Position numbers and translations under genes: made by a program. A stretch of DNA of 55,327 nt from CADEEN01 sp035716845 (lineage in GTDB: Bacteria > Pseudomonadota > Gammaproteobacteria > Burkholderiales > Burkholderiaceae_C). The DNA is taken from the NCBI GenBank assembly GCA_035716845.1, contig DASTJE010000052.1, forward strand, positions 1 to 55,327, read 5' to 3'. The notes under the pieces are model-generated. The model saw nothing but the letters and a program-made list of their open reading frames with translations. It was not told the DNA's origin and searched no databases. This document shows, one piece after another, positions 17,708-26,392 of the stretch (its first letter is position 1; each line of letters opens with the position of its first letter).

Positions 17708-19748
17708 GGGACGCGCGCGCCGCGGCGGCGAAGGCCGCCCACCACGTGCGCGGCGGGCGCGCGGGGGCGTCGCGTGCGTAGCGCAGGCGTTCGAGCGCCT
17801 CCAGCTGGCGCGCCAGCGCTTCGCCGCCCGCGCCGCCGTGTCGTCGCACGCGCCGCGCCAGCGTGCGCGGCGTCTCGTGGGCCGCGACCGACAGGCCCAG
17901 CCGGGCGAGCGTGCGCGCCACGCGGCGCGCCAGCCGCTGCCAGGGGTCCTGGCGCTGGCGCTGCCACGCGGCCCAGCCCGCACCCGCCAGGCTGCCGGCA
18001 GCCAGCAAGGCGCCGAGCAGCCATGCGAGGTCGGTCCAGTCGGGCGAGCGGAACCCCAGGCGCTCCAGCAGGTCGACCTGCTCGCTGCGCGAGTAGTTCA
18101 GCACCCACTGGTTCCAGCGGTGGTTCAGCGTCTCCCAGCCGGTGCGCAGGCGCGCCAGCAGGGCCGGGTTGACGGCCTCGATCGCGGCCGCCACGGCGCC
18201 CGGCGGCGGGCGCAGCGACCGGCTGGCCGCCACGCGTTCGGGCGCGACCGCCGCGGTGGGATCGACGCGCACCCAGCCGCGCCCGTCGAGCCAGACCTCG
18301 GCCCACGCGTGGGCGTGGCTGTTGCGCACCAGGTACCAGCCGTCCTGCGCAGCGGGGTCCATGCCCTGGTAGCCGGTGACGATGCGCGCCGGGATGTCGA
18401 GCGCGCGCATCACGACCACGAAGGCCGTCGAGAAGTGCTCGCAGAAGCCCTGGCGCCGGTCGAGCCAGAACTCGTCGATCGCGTGGCGCCCGTCGTCGTC
18501 GCCGTAGCTGCCCGGCGTCAACGTGTAGGTGAAGCCGCTGCGGATGACGTCGAGCACGGCCTGCACCAGCTGCTCGGGCGTGGCGCCGGCGTGGCGCGGG
18601 TCCTGTCGCAGCGCGGCGGCCCACTGCAGGGTGCGCGGGTTGTAGCCGGGCGGCAGGTCGACGTCGTCGCGCAGGGCGACGTCGGCACGACGCGGGCCGT
18701 GGCTGTGGTCGAGGTAGGCCCGCGCGGCAAAGCGCAGGCGCTCGGTCACCGGACGCACCGTCATCCACTGCAGGTCGTCGCGCATGAAACTGCGCCAGCC
18801 GTCGATGCGCGGCGCGTCGCCCGGCAGCGCCGGCGTCGCCTCCAGCAGCGGCAGCAGCGGCAGACGGCTCGGTTCGAGCGTCACCTCGTAGGCGACCGGT
18901 GCGCCGCGCACGGCCAGGCCCGATCCGCGCGGCAACGTACGCATCGTGCCGGGGTCGCGCCGGTTCCACTCGACGCCGTCGAAACGCGAGAGCACCGGGC
19001 CGCGCCAGTACAGGCGCGCCGGGTCCGGCGCCGGGCCCTCGAAGCGAACGCGAAACGCGACCGACTCGTCGTACGCCACTTCGGCGATGCCGCCCATGCG
19101 CAGGCTGCCCGACAGGCCGGTCTTGGCCAGCGTCTCCTGCGGCATCGCCCACAGCGGCGCCAGGCGCGGGAACAGCATGAACAGCAGCACCATGATGGGC
19201 GCACCCAGCAACGCCGCACGCCCGGCGACGGCACCTGCGCGCGCGATCGGTGGCCGGCCCACCGGCATGTGGGCCAGCACAAGGGCCGTCAGCAGGCCCC
19301 ACACCGACACCATCATCGCGAGCGCCACCGCCAGCGTCTGCGCGTAGAGGAAGTTGGTCAGGACGACGAAGAAGCCGAGGAAGAACACGACGAGCGCGTC
19401 GCGCCGGGCCCGCAACTCCAGAGTCTTGAGCGCCATCAGCACCACCAGCAGCGTGATGCCGGCGTCCTTGCCGACCAGCGTGCCGTGGGTGCGCCAGGTC
19501 AGGACCGCGGCCAGCGCCAGCACGCCGACGAGCGGCCAACGGCCGGGCAGGGCGGCGCTGGCCACGGCCAGACGCGCCCGCCACAGCACGACGGCGACGG
19601 TCAGGCCCAGGCACCACGCCGGCAGGTGGGCGAAGTGCGGCGCGATGGTCCAGGCAATGACGCCGAGCAGGAACAGCGTGTCGCGTGCCTCGCGCGGCAG
19701 GTGGGACCAGCCGGGCCAGCGTGGGATCCAGGGCGTGGCAGCAGCCAT
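17703..19748 (-). CDS. DUF3488 / transglutaminase-like membrane protein (TgpA type)
   Basis: 681-residue inner-membrane protein. The N-terminal DUF3488 part has about five to six membrane helices, followed by a periplasmic transglutaminase core. The catalytic triad is visible: Cys in RRQGFCEHFS, His in NSHAHAWAEVW and Asp in VRVDPTAA. One more membrane helix (near WLLGALLAAGSLAG) precedes a DUF4129-like C-terminus. Family members (P. aeruginosa TgpA) affect viability and envelope biology; the substrate is unknown. The start overlaps the DUF58 stop by one base (TGATG). Part of a MoxR-DUF58-transglutaminase operon. Confidence 0.93.
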   Translation of the reverse strand: MAAATPWIPRWPGWSHLPREARDTLFLLGVIAWTIAPHFAHLPAWCLGLTVAVVLWRARLAVASAALPGRWPLVGVLALAAVLTWRTHGTLVGKDAGITLLVVLMALKTLELRARRDALVVFFLGFFVVLTNFLYAQTLAVALAMMVSVWGLLTALVLAHMPVGRPPIARAGAVAGRAALLGAPIMVLLFMLFPRLAPLWAMPQETLAKTGLSGSLRMGGIAEVAYDESVAFRVRFEGPAPDPARLYWRGPVLSRFDGVEWNRRDPGTMRTLPRGSGLAVRGAPVAYEVTLEPSRLPLLPLLEATPALPGDAPRIDGWRSFMRDDLQWMTVRPVTERLRFAARAYLDHSHGPRRADVALRDDVDLPPGYNPRTLQWAAALRQDPRHAGATPEQLVQAVLDVIRSGFTYTLTPGSYGDDDGRHAIDEFWLDRRQGFCEHFSTAFVVVMRALDIPARIVTGYQGMDPAAQDGWYLVRNSHAHAWAEVWLDGRGWVRVDPTAAVAPERVAASRSLRPPPGAVAAAIEAVNPALLARLRTGWETLNHRWNQWVLNYSRSEQVDLLERLGFRSPDWTDLAWLLGALLAAGSLAGAGWAAWQRQRQDPWQRLARRVARTLARLGLSVAAHETPRTLARRVRRHGGAGGEALARQLEALERLRYARDAPARPPRTWWAAFAAAARASR

Positions 19749-20704
19749 CACGACCACAGCGCCAGCGCGTCGAGGCTGGCGCGCATGTGCGCCGCGCCGA
19801 GGCCCGGCGGCCGTTCGATGCCGGGCAGGCGCAGGCCGTGCGCGACGCTGGCGGCCTCCGCGGCCAGCACCCAGGACGCCAGCCGTGACAGGCGGGCTTC
19901 GGCACCGGCCACTTGGGCGTGTTGCCAGTCGAGCCACAGTTCCTGCGGCGCCGTGCCCGCGTGGTCGCGGCTGACGAGGTCGCCGCCCTTGGCGACCTTC
20001 TTCCACACCACGTGCTTGAGGGCGTCGCCGCGCCGGTACGAGCGCACGCCATCGAACTCGTCGCCGCCGGCATGACGGTGCAGCGCCGCGGCGCGGCCGG
20101 CCGTGGTGCCGGCCGGCAGCGGCGCAGCGGGCCGCTCGGGCGCCGGCCAGGCCAGGGCCCGCGCCGCCGGGCGCCACACGGTCCAGGCGCGGAACAGGCC
20201 GAACGGGTAGCGCGTCTCGACGTGCAGGGTGGGCACCGGATGCAGGCCCCGGCGCGGCGGCACCATCGACAGGTGGGCCACGGCCTGGCCGCCGGCGGGG
20301 ACGTCGACGAACACGTCCGCATCGCGGTTGGCCGCGTGCTCGAAGCCCAGGCCGACCGCGTGCAGTGCGCGACGCGGGCTCGACAGCACCACCTCGAGAA
20401 CGAGCGCCTCGCCCGCGAATCCGGGTTCGGGCGGGCGCAGGTGCAGCGTCATGCCGCACAGGGTGCCGTGCGTCAGGTGCATCGAGACGAAGCCCGCGCC
20501 GGCCAGCAGGAAGGTGAGGACGTAGCCGAGGTTGAGCTGGTAGTTGATCGAGGCCAGCAGCATCACCAGCAGCACGAAGACGAACATCAGACCGGCCCGC
20601 GTGGGCAGGATGTAGACATTGCGCTGCGTCAGGGCCAGCGTGTCGCTGCGGGCCAGGCGGTTCTCGAACCAGGCCCGTGCGCGCCGGCGCAGGGGGCCGA
20701 TCAT
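19748..20704 (-). CDS. DUF58 domain-containing protein
   Basis: 318-residue protein with two adjacent N-terminal membrane helices (LMFVFVLLVMLLASINYQ, then VLTFLLAGAGFVS) and a C-terminal DUF58 region whose core is GDEFDGVRSYRRGD followed by HVVWKKVAKGG. DUF58 proteins accompany MoxR AAA ATPases and are thought to be their clients or adaptors in complex maturation. The gene overlaps its upstream neighbour by ATGA and its downstream neighbour by one base, so the set is translationally coupled. Confidence 0.92.
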   Translation of the reverse strand: MIGPLRRRARAWFENRLARSDTLALTQRNVYILPTRAGLMFVFVLLVMLLASINYQLNLGYVLTFLLAGAGFVSMHLTHGTLCGMTLHLRPPEPGFAGEALVLEVVLSSPRRALHAVGLGFEHAANRDADVFVDVPAGGQAVAHLSMVPPRRGLHPVPTLHVETRYPFGLFRAWTVWRPAARALAWPAPERPAAPLPAGTTAGRAAALHRHAGGDEFDGVRSYRRGDALKHVVWKKVAKGGDLVSRDHAGTAPQELWLDWQHAQVAGAEARLSRLASWVLAAEAASVAHGLRLPGIERPPGLGAAHMRASLDALALWS

Positions 20705-21324
20705 GGGTGGCGGTCGCCACCCGATGTGGCGAAGGCCGGCCGCTGCCGCAACCGCTGCGCATAGGCCGCGACCGCCGACAGCGCCGGACGCTCGATCGGC
20801 GTGGCCTGCCAGCGCGCGACGGACAGGCCCAGCACGATGTCGGCCAGCGTGAACGTGGCGCCCGCCACGTAGGGGCCCGCGGCCTCGAGGTGGGCGTCGA
20901 GCAAAGCCATCAAGCGGTTCCATGCCTGGACGCTGGCGGCCAGCGCGGCGGCGTCCTGGTGTGCGGGGCTTTGGCGCACGAGGCCGAGGAAGGCGTAACG
21001 CCAGGCGCCGTTCAGCTCGGTGGCCTGCCAGTCCATCCACCGCTCGACGTCGGCACGCTCGCGTGGCGCTTCGGGCAACAGGTCGCCGCGCCCGGCCTCG
21101 GCGGCGAGGTAGCGGCAGATCGTGTTGGATTCCCACAGCACGAAGTCGCCGTCGACGAGCACCGGCACCAGGGCGTTGGGGTTGAGCGCGCGAAACGCCG
21201 GATCGGCCGTCGGCCGGAACCCAGCCCCCCAGTCCTCGCGCTCGAACGGGAGGCCGATCTCGGCGCAGGTCCACAGCACCTTGCGCACGTTGATCGAGGA
21301 CTCGCGGCCCAGGACCTTGAGCAT
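20701..21324 (-). CDS. Glutathione S-transferase family protein
   Basis: 207-residue cytosolic GST-like protein. The thioredoxin-like N-terminal domain is recognisable by the cis-Pro/Glu-Ser segment LVPVLVDGDFVLWESNTI, which binds glutathione; SSINVRKV near residue 8 may supply the activating Ser. The C-terminal helical domain ends in FTLADIVLG. An ATG 24 nt upstream (21348) would overlap the moxR stop; 21324 matches the fold start. It sits oddly inside a MoxR/DUF58/transglutaminase operon, coupled to DUF58 by an ATGA overlap. Confidence 0.9.
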   Translation of the reverse strand: MLKVLGRESSINVRKVLWTCAEIGLPFEREDWGAGFRPTADPAFRALNPNALVPVLVDGDFVLWESNTICRYLAAEAGRGDLLPEAPRERADVERWMDWQATELNGAWRYAFLGLVRQSPAHQDAAALAASVQAWNRLMALLDAHLEAAGPYVAGATFTLADIVLGLSVARWQATPIERPALSAVAAYAQRLRQRPAFATSGGDRHP

Positions 21325-21334
21325 CACCGGCCCG

Positions 21335-22276
21335 TCACTGCAGGGCAACCGCCTCGATCATCGCGCGCACCTGCTCGGCAGCGCCGCGGCCGGCGCCGGG
21401 CGCCGGCACCAGCCGGTGGGCGGCCGTCTGCACCAGCACGCCCTGGATGTCGTCGGGCGCGACGTAATCGCGCCGGTCCATCAGCGCGCGCGCCTTGGCG
21501 GCACGCAGCACGGCGATACCGGCGCGCGGCGACAGGCCCTCGGCGAACCACTGGCCGCTGCGCGTGGCGGCCACCAGCGCCTGCAGGTAGTCGAGCAGGG
21601 CATCGCCCGCGTGCACCGCCAGCACGTCGCGCTGCGCCTGCCGCAGTTCGTCGGGCGTCATCAGCGGCACCAGTCGATCGATGGCGGCGCGCCGGTCCTC
21701 GCCGGCCAGCAGCGCACGCTCGCTGGCACGGTCCGGGTAGCCGAGCGTGATGCACATCAGGAAGCGGTCGAGCTGGCTCTCCGGCAGCGGGTAGGTGCCG
21801 AGCTGGTCGGTCGGGTTCTGCGTCGCGATGACGAAGAAGGGGGCCGGCAGCGGGCGCGTCTCGTTCTCGACCGTCACCTGGTGCTCCTCCATGGCCTCGA
21901 GCAGGGCGCTCTGGGTCTTCGGGCCGGCGCGGTTGATTTCATCGGCCAGCAGCACCTGCGCAAACACCGGGCCGGGGTGGAAGACGAATTGCTCGCGGCT
22001 GCGCTCGAACACCGAAACGCCCACGAGATCGCTGGGCATCATGTCGGCGGTGAACTGCACGCGGCGGAACTCCAGACCGAGCGACACCGCCAGTGCGTGC
22101 GCCAGCGTGGTCTTGCCCACGCCGGGGACGTCCTCGATCAGGAGATGACCCCCCGCAAGGAGGCAGGCGATGCAGTCCTCGATCTGGGGCCGCTTGCCGA
22201 CGATGACCGTGCTAATCTGATCCGCCAGTCGCGCCAGCCTGTCGGCCAGGGCGGCGTCGCCCGTGTTCTGTCCCAT
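21335..22276 (-). CDS. MoxR family AAA ATPase
   Basis: 313-residue MoxR-type AAA+ ATPase. Walker A is EDVPGVGKTTLA (near 48-59), Walker B is LLADEINR, sensor 1 is VIATQNP, and the C-terminal lid starts at GLSPRAG. MoxR proteins act as chaperone-like ATPases with DUF58 and von Willebrand A partners. First gene of a minus-strand run reaching to mltB. Only 24 bp separate its ATG from the divergent deacetylase gene, so the promoters must lie inside the opposing coding sequences. Confidence 0.94.
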   Translation of the reverse strand: MGQNTGDAALADRLARLADQISTVIVGKRPQIEDCIACLLAGGHLLIEDVPGVGKTTLAHALAVSLGLEFRRVQFTADMMPSDLVGVSVFERSREQFVFHPGPVFAQVLLADEINRAGPKTQSALLEAMEEHQVTVENETRPLPAPFFVIATQNPTDQLGTYPLPESQLDRFLMCITLGYPDRASERALLAGEDRRAAIDRLVPLMTPDELRQAQRDVLAVHAGDALLDYLQALVAATRSGQWFAEGLSPRAGIAVLRAAKARALMDRRDYVAPDDIQGVLVQTAAHRLVPAPGAGRGAAEQVRAMIEAVALQ

Positions 22277-22300
22277 GCGCCGCACGTTACCCGAATTCGC

Positions 22301-23239
22301 ATGACCCTTGCCTACTTCAGTCACGCCGACTGCCGTGCACATGTCATGGGCGATGGGCACCCCGAGTGCCCGGAGCGCCTGGACGCGATCCAGGACCACC
22401 TGATCGCCACCGGACTGCTCGACGCGCTCGACCTGCGCGACGCGCCGCTGGCGACCGCCGAGCAGCTCGAGCGCGCCCACACCGCCTCGCATGTGCGCGA
22501 GACGCGCGACGTGATCGAGCCGCTGCGCGTCACCGGCGAGCATCACCGCTTCGACCCCGACACCAGCGCCGGGCCGGGCACCTGGCAGGCGGCACTGCGC
22601 GCGGCCGGTGCCGCGGTGGCGGCCACCGACGCGGTGATCGACGGCAACGCGTCGGCGGCCTTTTGCGCCGTGCGACCGCCGGGCCACCATGCCACGCGCG
22701 ACCAGGCGATGGGCTTCTGCTTCTTCAACAACGTGGCGGTGGCCGCGCGCCACGCGCTCGACGTGCGCGGGCTGAAGCGGGTGGCCATCATCGACTTCGA
22801 CGTGCATCACGGCAACGGCACCGAGGACATCGTCGCCGGCGACGAGCGCATCCTGATGGCCAGCTTCTTCCAGCATCCGCTGTACCCGTACAGCGGCGCC
22901 GTGCCCAAGGGCACCAACATGATCAACGTGCCGATCCCGCCTTACGCGCGCGGACCGCAGGTGCGCGAGGCCATCGAGGCGATGTGGCTCCCGCGGCTGG
23001 AGGAGTTCCGGCCCCAGATGATCTTCGTGTCGGCCGGCTTCGATGCCCACCGCGAGGACGAGCTGGGCCAGCTCGGGCTCGTCGAAGCCGACTATGCGTG
23101 GATCACGCGCCAGCTGGTCGACGTGGCCGCGCGCCATGCCCAGGGGCGCATCGTGTCCTGCCTGGAGGGGGGCTACGCGCTGAGCGCGCTCGCGCGCAGC
23201 GTCGCGGCGCATCTGCGCGTACTGGGCGGGCTCGGCTGA
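22301..23239 (+). CDS. Histone deacetylase family protein (acetoin utilisation/AcuC-like)
   Basis: 312-residue zinc-dependent deacetylase fold. The start HPECPERLDAI, the charge relay RPPGHHA, the zinc motif DFDVHHGNGTE and the late VSAGFDAHREDELG are all conserved, so an active amidohydrolase is expected. Bacterial members remove acyl groups from polyamines or small amides; the substrate is not determined. The stop overlaps the start of the mechanosensitive channel gene by one base. Confidence 0.93.
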   Translation: MTLAYFSHADCRAHVMGDGHPECPERLDAIQDHLIATGLLDALDLRDAPLATAEQLERAHTASHVRETRDVIEPLRVTGEHHRFDPDTSAGPGTWQAALRAAGAAVAATDAVIDGNASAAFCAVRPPGHHATRDQAMGFCFFNNVAVAARHALDVRGLKRVAIIDFDVHHGNGTEDIVAGDERILMASFFQHPLYPYSGAVPKGTNMINVPIPPYARGPQVREAIEAMWLPRLEEFRPQMIFVSAGFDAHREDELGQLGLVEADYAWITRQLVDVAARHAQGRIVSCLEGGYALSALARSVAAHLRVLGGLG

Positions 23240-24510
23240 TGGCGGCCCCGGCGGAGGACTTCGGCGCCTTCTTCGACGCGCTGGCACGTCCGGCGGCGCT
23301 GGTCGAGATCGCGGCGCTCGCGGCCTGCCTGGCCGCTGCGGGCCTGCTGGTGCGCCTCGCGCGCGGGCAGGCCAGGCGACCCTCCAGCGTGTGGTTCGGT
23401 GAGCGCATCGTCGACGGCCTGCTGTTCCCGGTGCTGACCCTGGGCGGAGCGCTGCTCGCGCGCTGGCTGCTCGCCCGCCACCAGCCGGTGGCCGTGCTGC
23501 AGGTGGCAGTGCCGATCCTCGCGTCGCTGGTGGTCATCCGGCTCGCCGTGCGCGTGCTGCGCGTCGCCTTCCCCGACTCGCATCCGGTGCGGGTGGTCGA
23601 GCGCACGCTGTCGTGGTTCGTCTGGGGCGTGCTGGTGCTGTGGCTGAGCGGCCTGCTGCCGCTGGTGCTGGCCGAGATGGAGGCGGTGCGCTGGAAGGTG
23701 GGCGGGGCCGACGTCAACCTGCGCAGCCTGATCGAGGGCACCTTGACGGCGGGCGTGGTGCTGGTGGCCGCGCTCTGGGTCTCGGCAGCGATCGAGAGCC
23801 GCCTGCTGGCCGGCGCCAGCGACAACCTGTCGGTGCGCAAGATCGCCGCCAATGCCGTGCGGGCGCTGCTGCTGCTGGTGGGCATCCTGCTGGCGATGTC
23901 GGCCGCCGGCATTCCGGTGGGAGCGCTCGGCGTGCTCGGCGGCGCGCTCGGCGTGGGCATCGGCTTCGGCCTTCAGAAGCTGGCCGCGAACTACGTCAGC
24001 GGCTTCGTGATCCTCGCCGAACGTTCGCTGCGCATCGGCGACGTCGTCAGGGTCGACGGCTTCGAGGGACGCGTGACCGACATCAAGACGCGCTACACCG
24101 TGGTGCGTGCGCTCAACGGCCGCGAGTCGATCGTGCCCAACGAGATGCTGATCACGCAGCGGGTCGAGAACTCATCGCTGGCCGACCCCAAGGTCGCGCT
24201 GACCACCACGGTGCAGGTGGCCTACGGCACGGACCTCGACGCCCTGCTGCCGTGCCTGGCCCATGCGGTGAGCCAGGTGCCACGCGTGATCCAGGATCCC
24301 GCGCCGTCGGTGCAGCTCGCGGCCTTCGCTGCCGACGGACTGGAGCTGCAGGTGTCGTTCTGGATCGCCGATCCCGAGGCCGGCCAGGGCAATGTCAGAA
24401 GCGACGTCAACCTCGCCGTGCTGCGCACGCTCGAGGCGGCCGACGTCGAGATCCCGTACCCGCAGCGGGTGCTGCGCAGGGCGACTGCACTTCAGGCCAG
24501 GCGCGAGTAG
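23239..24510 (+). CDS. MscS family mechanosensitive ion channel
   Basis: 423-residue MscS-like channel. Several hydrophobic N-terminal helices precede the pore-lining TM3, recognisable by the Gly/Ala-rich GGALGVGIGFGLQKLA, and then the beta domain with GDVVRVDGFEGRV and ESIVPNEMLIT. It is longer than E. coli MscS (286 residues) because of two to three extra N-terminal helices. Role: osmotic down-shock relief. Translationally coupled to the upstream deacetylase gene (TGATG). The 3' end overlaps the converging GNAT gene by 19 bp. Confidence 0.92.
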   Translation: MAAPAEDFGAFFDALARPAALVEIAALAACLAAAGLLVRLARGQARRPSSVWFGERIVDGLLFPVLTLGGALLARWLLARHQPVAVLQVAVPILASLVVIRLAVRVLRVAFPDSHPVRVVERTLSWFVWGVLVLWLSGLLPLVLAEMEAVRWKVGGADVNLRSLIEGTLTAGVVLVAALWVSAAIESRLLAGASDNLSVRKIAANAVRALLLLVGILLAMSAAGIPVGALGVLGGALGVGIGFGLQKLAANYVSGFVILAERSLRIGDVVRVDGFEGRVTDIKTRYTVVRALNGRESIVPNEMLITQRVENSSLADPKVALTTTVQVAYGTDLDALLPCLAHAVSQVPRVIQDPAPSVQLAAFAADGLELQVSFWIADPEAGQGNVRSDVNLAVLRTLEAADVEIPYPQRVLRRATALQARRE

Positions 24511-25016
24511 ATCCAGAAGTCGCGCGGCGCGCCACGCACCATGCGGTAGCGGCGCAGCAGGCCTTCGCGTGCAAAGCCGCACGCTTCGAGCACGCGGACC
24601 GAGCGCGCATTGCTCACGACGGTGGTGCCTTGGACGCGAACCAGGCCTTGCCGTTCGAAGGCCCAGGTCACCAGCGCGTCGCAGGTCGCTCGCGCGATGC
24701 CGCGCCCCCAGTACTCCGGCGCGAGGTCGTAGGCGATCTCGGCGGTGCGATTGGCCGTCGACACCGTGTGAAAGCCCGCGCTGCCGATCAGTGCGTCGTC
24801 GTCGAGGCGGGCGATCGCGAAGCGGGCGAGCGAGTCGGGCTCGCTCGCCTGGTGTGCGTACGGCCTCAGATCGTCCGCCGACGCGAGATTCCAGCTCGTG
24901 TGCTCGTGGACCCGCGGCTGGCTCAGGATGTCGAACCAGGCCCGCAGGTCGTCGGCCCGCAGGGCACGCAGGCGGACGGCCGGGTGCACGACCGCGGGCA
25001 GGACGTCGTAGATCAC
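24492..25016 (-). CDS. GNAT family N-acetyltransferase (RimJ/RimL-like)
   Basis: 174-residue acetyltransferase of the RimJ/RimL/SpeG branch. The acetyl-CoA loop is in EYWGRGIARATCDAL, and VSNARSVRVLEACGF with EGLLRRYRM is the typical C-terminal half. The likely substrate is a protein N-terminus or small amine; not predictable. GTG at 25016 is chosen because the longer GTG/ATG-type starts would run into argG; the ribosome site is weak, so the start is uncertain. Probably cotranscribed with fumarase and argG. Confidence 0.85.
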   Translation of the reverse strand: MIYDVLPAVVHPAVRLRALRADDLRAWFDILSQPRVHEHTSWNLASADDLRPYAHQASEPDSLARFAIARLDDDALIGSAGFHTVSTANRTAEIAYDLAPEYWGRGIARATCDALVTWAFERQGLVRVQGTTVVSNARSVRVLEACGFAREGLLRRYRMVRGAPRDFWIYSRLA

Positions 25017-25038
25017 GTGCCGCTGTCGGCGGGGGGTG

Positions 25039-26373
25039 CTAGGCGTCCTGGCCCAGCAGCGGCAAAGCGCCACCGCCGGCTGCGCCCAGCAGGCCGGCGC
25101 GGCTGTACACGCCGAGCTTGTCGCGCGTGTCGTCGATGTCCAGGTTACGCATCGACAGCTGGCCGATGCGGTCGGCCGCCGTGAAGGCGCCTTCGCCCTT
25201 TTCCATCGTCAGGCGCTCGGGGTGGTAGGTGAGGTTCGGGCTCTTGGTGTCGAGGATCGAGTAATCGTTGCCGCGTCGCAGTTCGAGCGCCACCTCGCCG
25301 GTGACCGCGCGCGCCACCCAGCGCTGCGCCGTCTCGCGCAGCATCAGGGCCTGCGGGTCGAACCAGCGGCCGTGGTAGAGCAGCTTGCCCAGGCGACGGC
25401 CGTTGGCACGGTACTGCTCGATGGTGTCCTCGTTGTGGATGCCGGTGACCAGGCGCTCGTAGGCGATGTGCAGCAGTGCCATGCCCGGGGCCTCGTAGAT
25501 GCCGCGGCTCTTGGCCTCGATGATGCGGTTCTCGATCTGGTCGCACATGCCCAGGCCGTGGCGCCCGCCGATGCGGTTGGCCTCTTCGAACAGCGCGACC
25601 GGGCTGGCGAAGCTCTGCCCGTTGAGGGCCACGGGCACGCCGTCCTCGAAGCGCACCGTCACCTCCTCGGCCTTGACGGCGACGTCATCGCGCCAGAAGG
25701 CGACGCCCATGATCGGGTTGACGATGCGGATGCCCTTGTCGAGGAACTCCAGGTCCTTGGCCTCGTGCGTGGCACCCAGCATGTTGCTGTCGGTGCTGTA
25801 GGCCTTCTCGACCGACATCTTGTAGTCGAAGCCGTTGGCGATCAGGAACTCGCTCATCTCCTTGCGGCCGCCCAGCTCGTCGATGAACGTCTGGTCGAGC
25901 CAGGGCTTGTAGATCTTGAGCGCCGGGTTGGCGAGCAGCCCGTAGCGGTAGAAGCGCTCGATGTCGTTGCCCTTGTAGGTGCTGCCATCGCCCCAGATGT
26001 GGACGCCGTCCTCGCGCATTGCCACGACGAGCGCCGTGCCTGTCACGGCCCGGCCCAGGGGCGTGGTGTTGAAGTAGGTGGCGCCGGCCGTGCTGATGTG
26101 GAAGGCGCCGCTCTGGATCGCGGCAATGCCTTCGGCCACCAGCTGCGGACGGCAGTCCACCAGGCGCGCGATCTCGGCGCCGTAGGCACGGGCGCGGCGC
26201 GGGATCTCGTCGTAGTCGCTCTCGTCGGGCTGGCCCAGATGGGCGGTGTAGGTGCAGGGGATGGCGCCCTTCTTGCGCATCCACAGCACGGCGGCGCTGG
26301 TGTCCAGGCCGCCGGAGAAGGCGATGCCGACGCGTTCGCCGGCGGGCAGGCTTTGCAGGATATGGGCGCTCAT
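25039..26373 (-). CDS. argG: Argininosuccinate synthase
   Basis: Condenses citrulline and aspartate with ATP to argininosuccinate, the penultimate arginine step. 444 residues, the long form related to E. coli ArgG (447). The nucleotide PP-motif is AFSGGLDTSAA near residue 18; the citrulline/aspartate-binding regions STAGATYFNTTPLGR and IWGDGSTYKGND are intact. It follows the fumarase gene by 19 nt on the same strand; argininosuccinate lyase regenerates fumarate, so the pairing is metabolically sensible. Confidence 0.97.
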   Translation of the reverse strand: MSAHILQSLPAGERVGIAFSGGLDTSAAVLWMRKKGAIPCTYTAHLGQPDESDYDEIPRRARAYGAEIARLVDCRPQLVAEGIAAIQSGAFHISTAGATYFNTTPLGRAVTGTALVVAMREDGVHIWGDGSTYKGNDIERFYRYGLLANPALKIYKPWLDQTFIDELGGRKEMSEFLIANGFDYKMSVEKAYSTDSNMLGATHEAKDLEFLDKGIRIVNPIMGVAFWRDDVAVKAEEVTVRFEDGVPVALNGQSFASPVALFEEANRIGGRHGLGMCDQIENRIIEAKSRGIYEAPGMALLHIAYERLVTGIHNEDTIEQYRANGRRLGKLLYHGRWFDPQALMLRETAQRWVARAVTGEVALELRRGNDYSILDTKSPNLTYHPERLTMEKGEGAFTAADRIGQLSMRNLDIDDTRDKLGVYSRAGLLGAAGGGALPLLGQDA

Positions 26374-26392
26374 GGTGTCGTCTGGGTCTCGC

